From positions 1 through 14,124 of the forward strand of contig CAZLCI010000051.1 of the NCBI GenBank assembly GCA_964558115.1: 14,124 nucleotides of DNA. The letters run 5' to 3'. Shown in pieces: positions 13,661-14,124 of this stretch (its first letter is position 1; each line of letters begins with the position of its first letter). The stretch comes from UBA3496 sp964558115 (lineage in GTDB: Bacteria; UBA8248). The notes under the pieces were generated by a model. The model was not told the origin of the DNA and ran no database searches. It was given only the letters and a program-made list of their open reading frames with translations. The position numbers were made by a program, and so were the translations under genes.

Positions 13661-14124
13661 ATGATTATATATTTTGCTAATTTTCGTCAAATTTATTTAT
13701 TTAAAAGATTATATTTTTTGTTATTTCTTTCATTTTTTATTATTTCTTGTTCACACGGCAATACAATCGAAACAGGTCATATAGAAAGACACGGAGAGAA
13801 AAATCCTCATGGGATCAAAATTAAGATAGCTAACAATGTTCCATCTATAGTTTCAGATTATAATTCTCGTTATTCTACCTTCGGTTCTATTCGTTCCAGG
13901 GGAAGACATACTGGACTCGATTTGAAAGCACCTATTGGACAACCAATAATAGCTGCATCTGATGGAAGAGTCATTAGAGCACTTTACCTGTCATGCGGAG
14001 GCAACGCTGTTTATATAACTCATGGAAGAGACAAAAAAGGTAATTATATCGGAACAGGGTATACACATTTAGATAAAATTTTTGTTCAAAAAGGACAATT
14101 GGTAAAAAGAGGAGAAAGGATAGG
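13661..14124 (+). CDS. M23-family metallopeptidase lipoprotein, N-terminal part
   Basis: The first 154 codons are present; the gene runs off the right edge. An N-terminal basic and aromatic segment leads into a hydrophobic run and a lipobox I-I-S-C with the lipidated Cys at residue 30, so the protein is membrane-anchored on the periplasmic side. A LytM/M23 domain follows, with G-R-H-T-G-L-D-L-K-A-P (the HxxxD zinc motif), G-x-P-I-I-A-A-S-D-G-R-V, G-G-N-A-V-Y-I-T-H and Y-T-H-L-D. The last zinc ligand (the second His of the HxH motif) would lie beyond the window. Members cut or bind peptidoglycan cross-links or act as activators of amidases during cell division. The ribosome binding site is weak. 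The palindrome at 13636 lies just before it. Confidence 0.85.
   Translation, partial: MIIYFANFRQIYLFKRLYFLLFLSFFIISCSHGNTIETGHIERHGEKNPHGIKIKIANNVPSIVSDYNSRYSTFGSIRSRGRHTGLDLKAPIGQPIIAASDGRVIRALYLSCGGNAVYITHGRDKKGNYIGTGYTHLDKIFVQKGQLVKRGERI

Noticed and set aside
1..14124. tRNA, rRNA, CRISPR arrays, insertion sequences, riboswitches or strong intrinsic terminators.
   Set aside because: I found no cloverleaf, regular spaced repeats, transposase, S-box-like leader or GC-rich hairpin followed by a T-run; most gene ends are too tightly packed for one.

Overview
The window comes from an AT-rich Gram-negative bacterium. Two genes carry lipoprotein signals, one has a classical signal peptide, and intergenic spaces are short. 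I cannot place it taxonomically. A Sec-decoding marine or aquatic lineage would fit, but that is inference. Gene content is mostly biosynthetic and housekeeping: branched-chain amino acid, threonine and methionine metabolism, amide hydrolysis and nucleotide sanitation.

The main result is two genes interrupted in frame by a single UGA that is best read as selenocysteine (Sec). The first (9048-9680) is a DsbA/FrnE-like thiol oxidoreductase whose CxxC motif reads U-P-F-C. The second (12268-12555) is a 95-residue MerT-like membrane protein whose vicinal Cys-Cys pair reads C-U. In each, a hairpin lies 21-24 nt after the UGA with a G-starting apical loop (GUA; GGUCU), as expected of a bacterial SECIS element. 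The reading frame is otherwise open on both sides. UGA is also an ordinary stop in two neighbouring genes, and Trp is encoded by UGG, so this is not a global code change. Standard gene calling would truncate the first gene and miss the second.

Layout. 1-2953 (minus): three tandem acetamidase/formamidase paralogues 1-2 nt apart, followed by the start of a Rossmann-fold dehydrogenase. 3127-6271 (plus): a Ca-binding-repeat lipoprotein, ilvD and a methyltransferase. 6273-7461 (minus): a MutT-type Nudix hydrolase and a DUF3891 protein. 7580-9680 (plus): metX fused to a C-terminal NIL domain, then the DsbA-like selenoprotein. 9688-12147 (minus): ridA, a 76-residue orphan, an alpha/beta hydrolase and an exported CIA30-like protein. 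12268-12555 (plus): the MerT-like selenoprotein. 12595-13560 (minus): a threonine ammonia-lyase-like PLP enzyme. 13661-end (plus): the start of an M23 peptidase lipoprotein.

How the genes may work together. A threonine ammonia-lyase makes the reactive enamine that RidA hydrolyses, and 2-oxobutyrate feeds the isoleucine branch that uses IlvD. MetX commits homoserine to methionine, and its NIL domain suggests feedback sensing of methionine on the enzyme itself. The two selenoproteins are not adjacent to any selA/selB/selC/selD gene here, so those genes must lie elsewhere in the genome.
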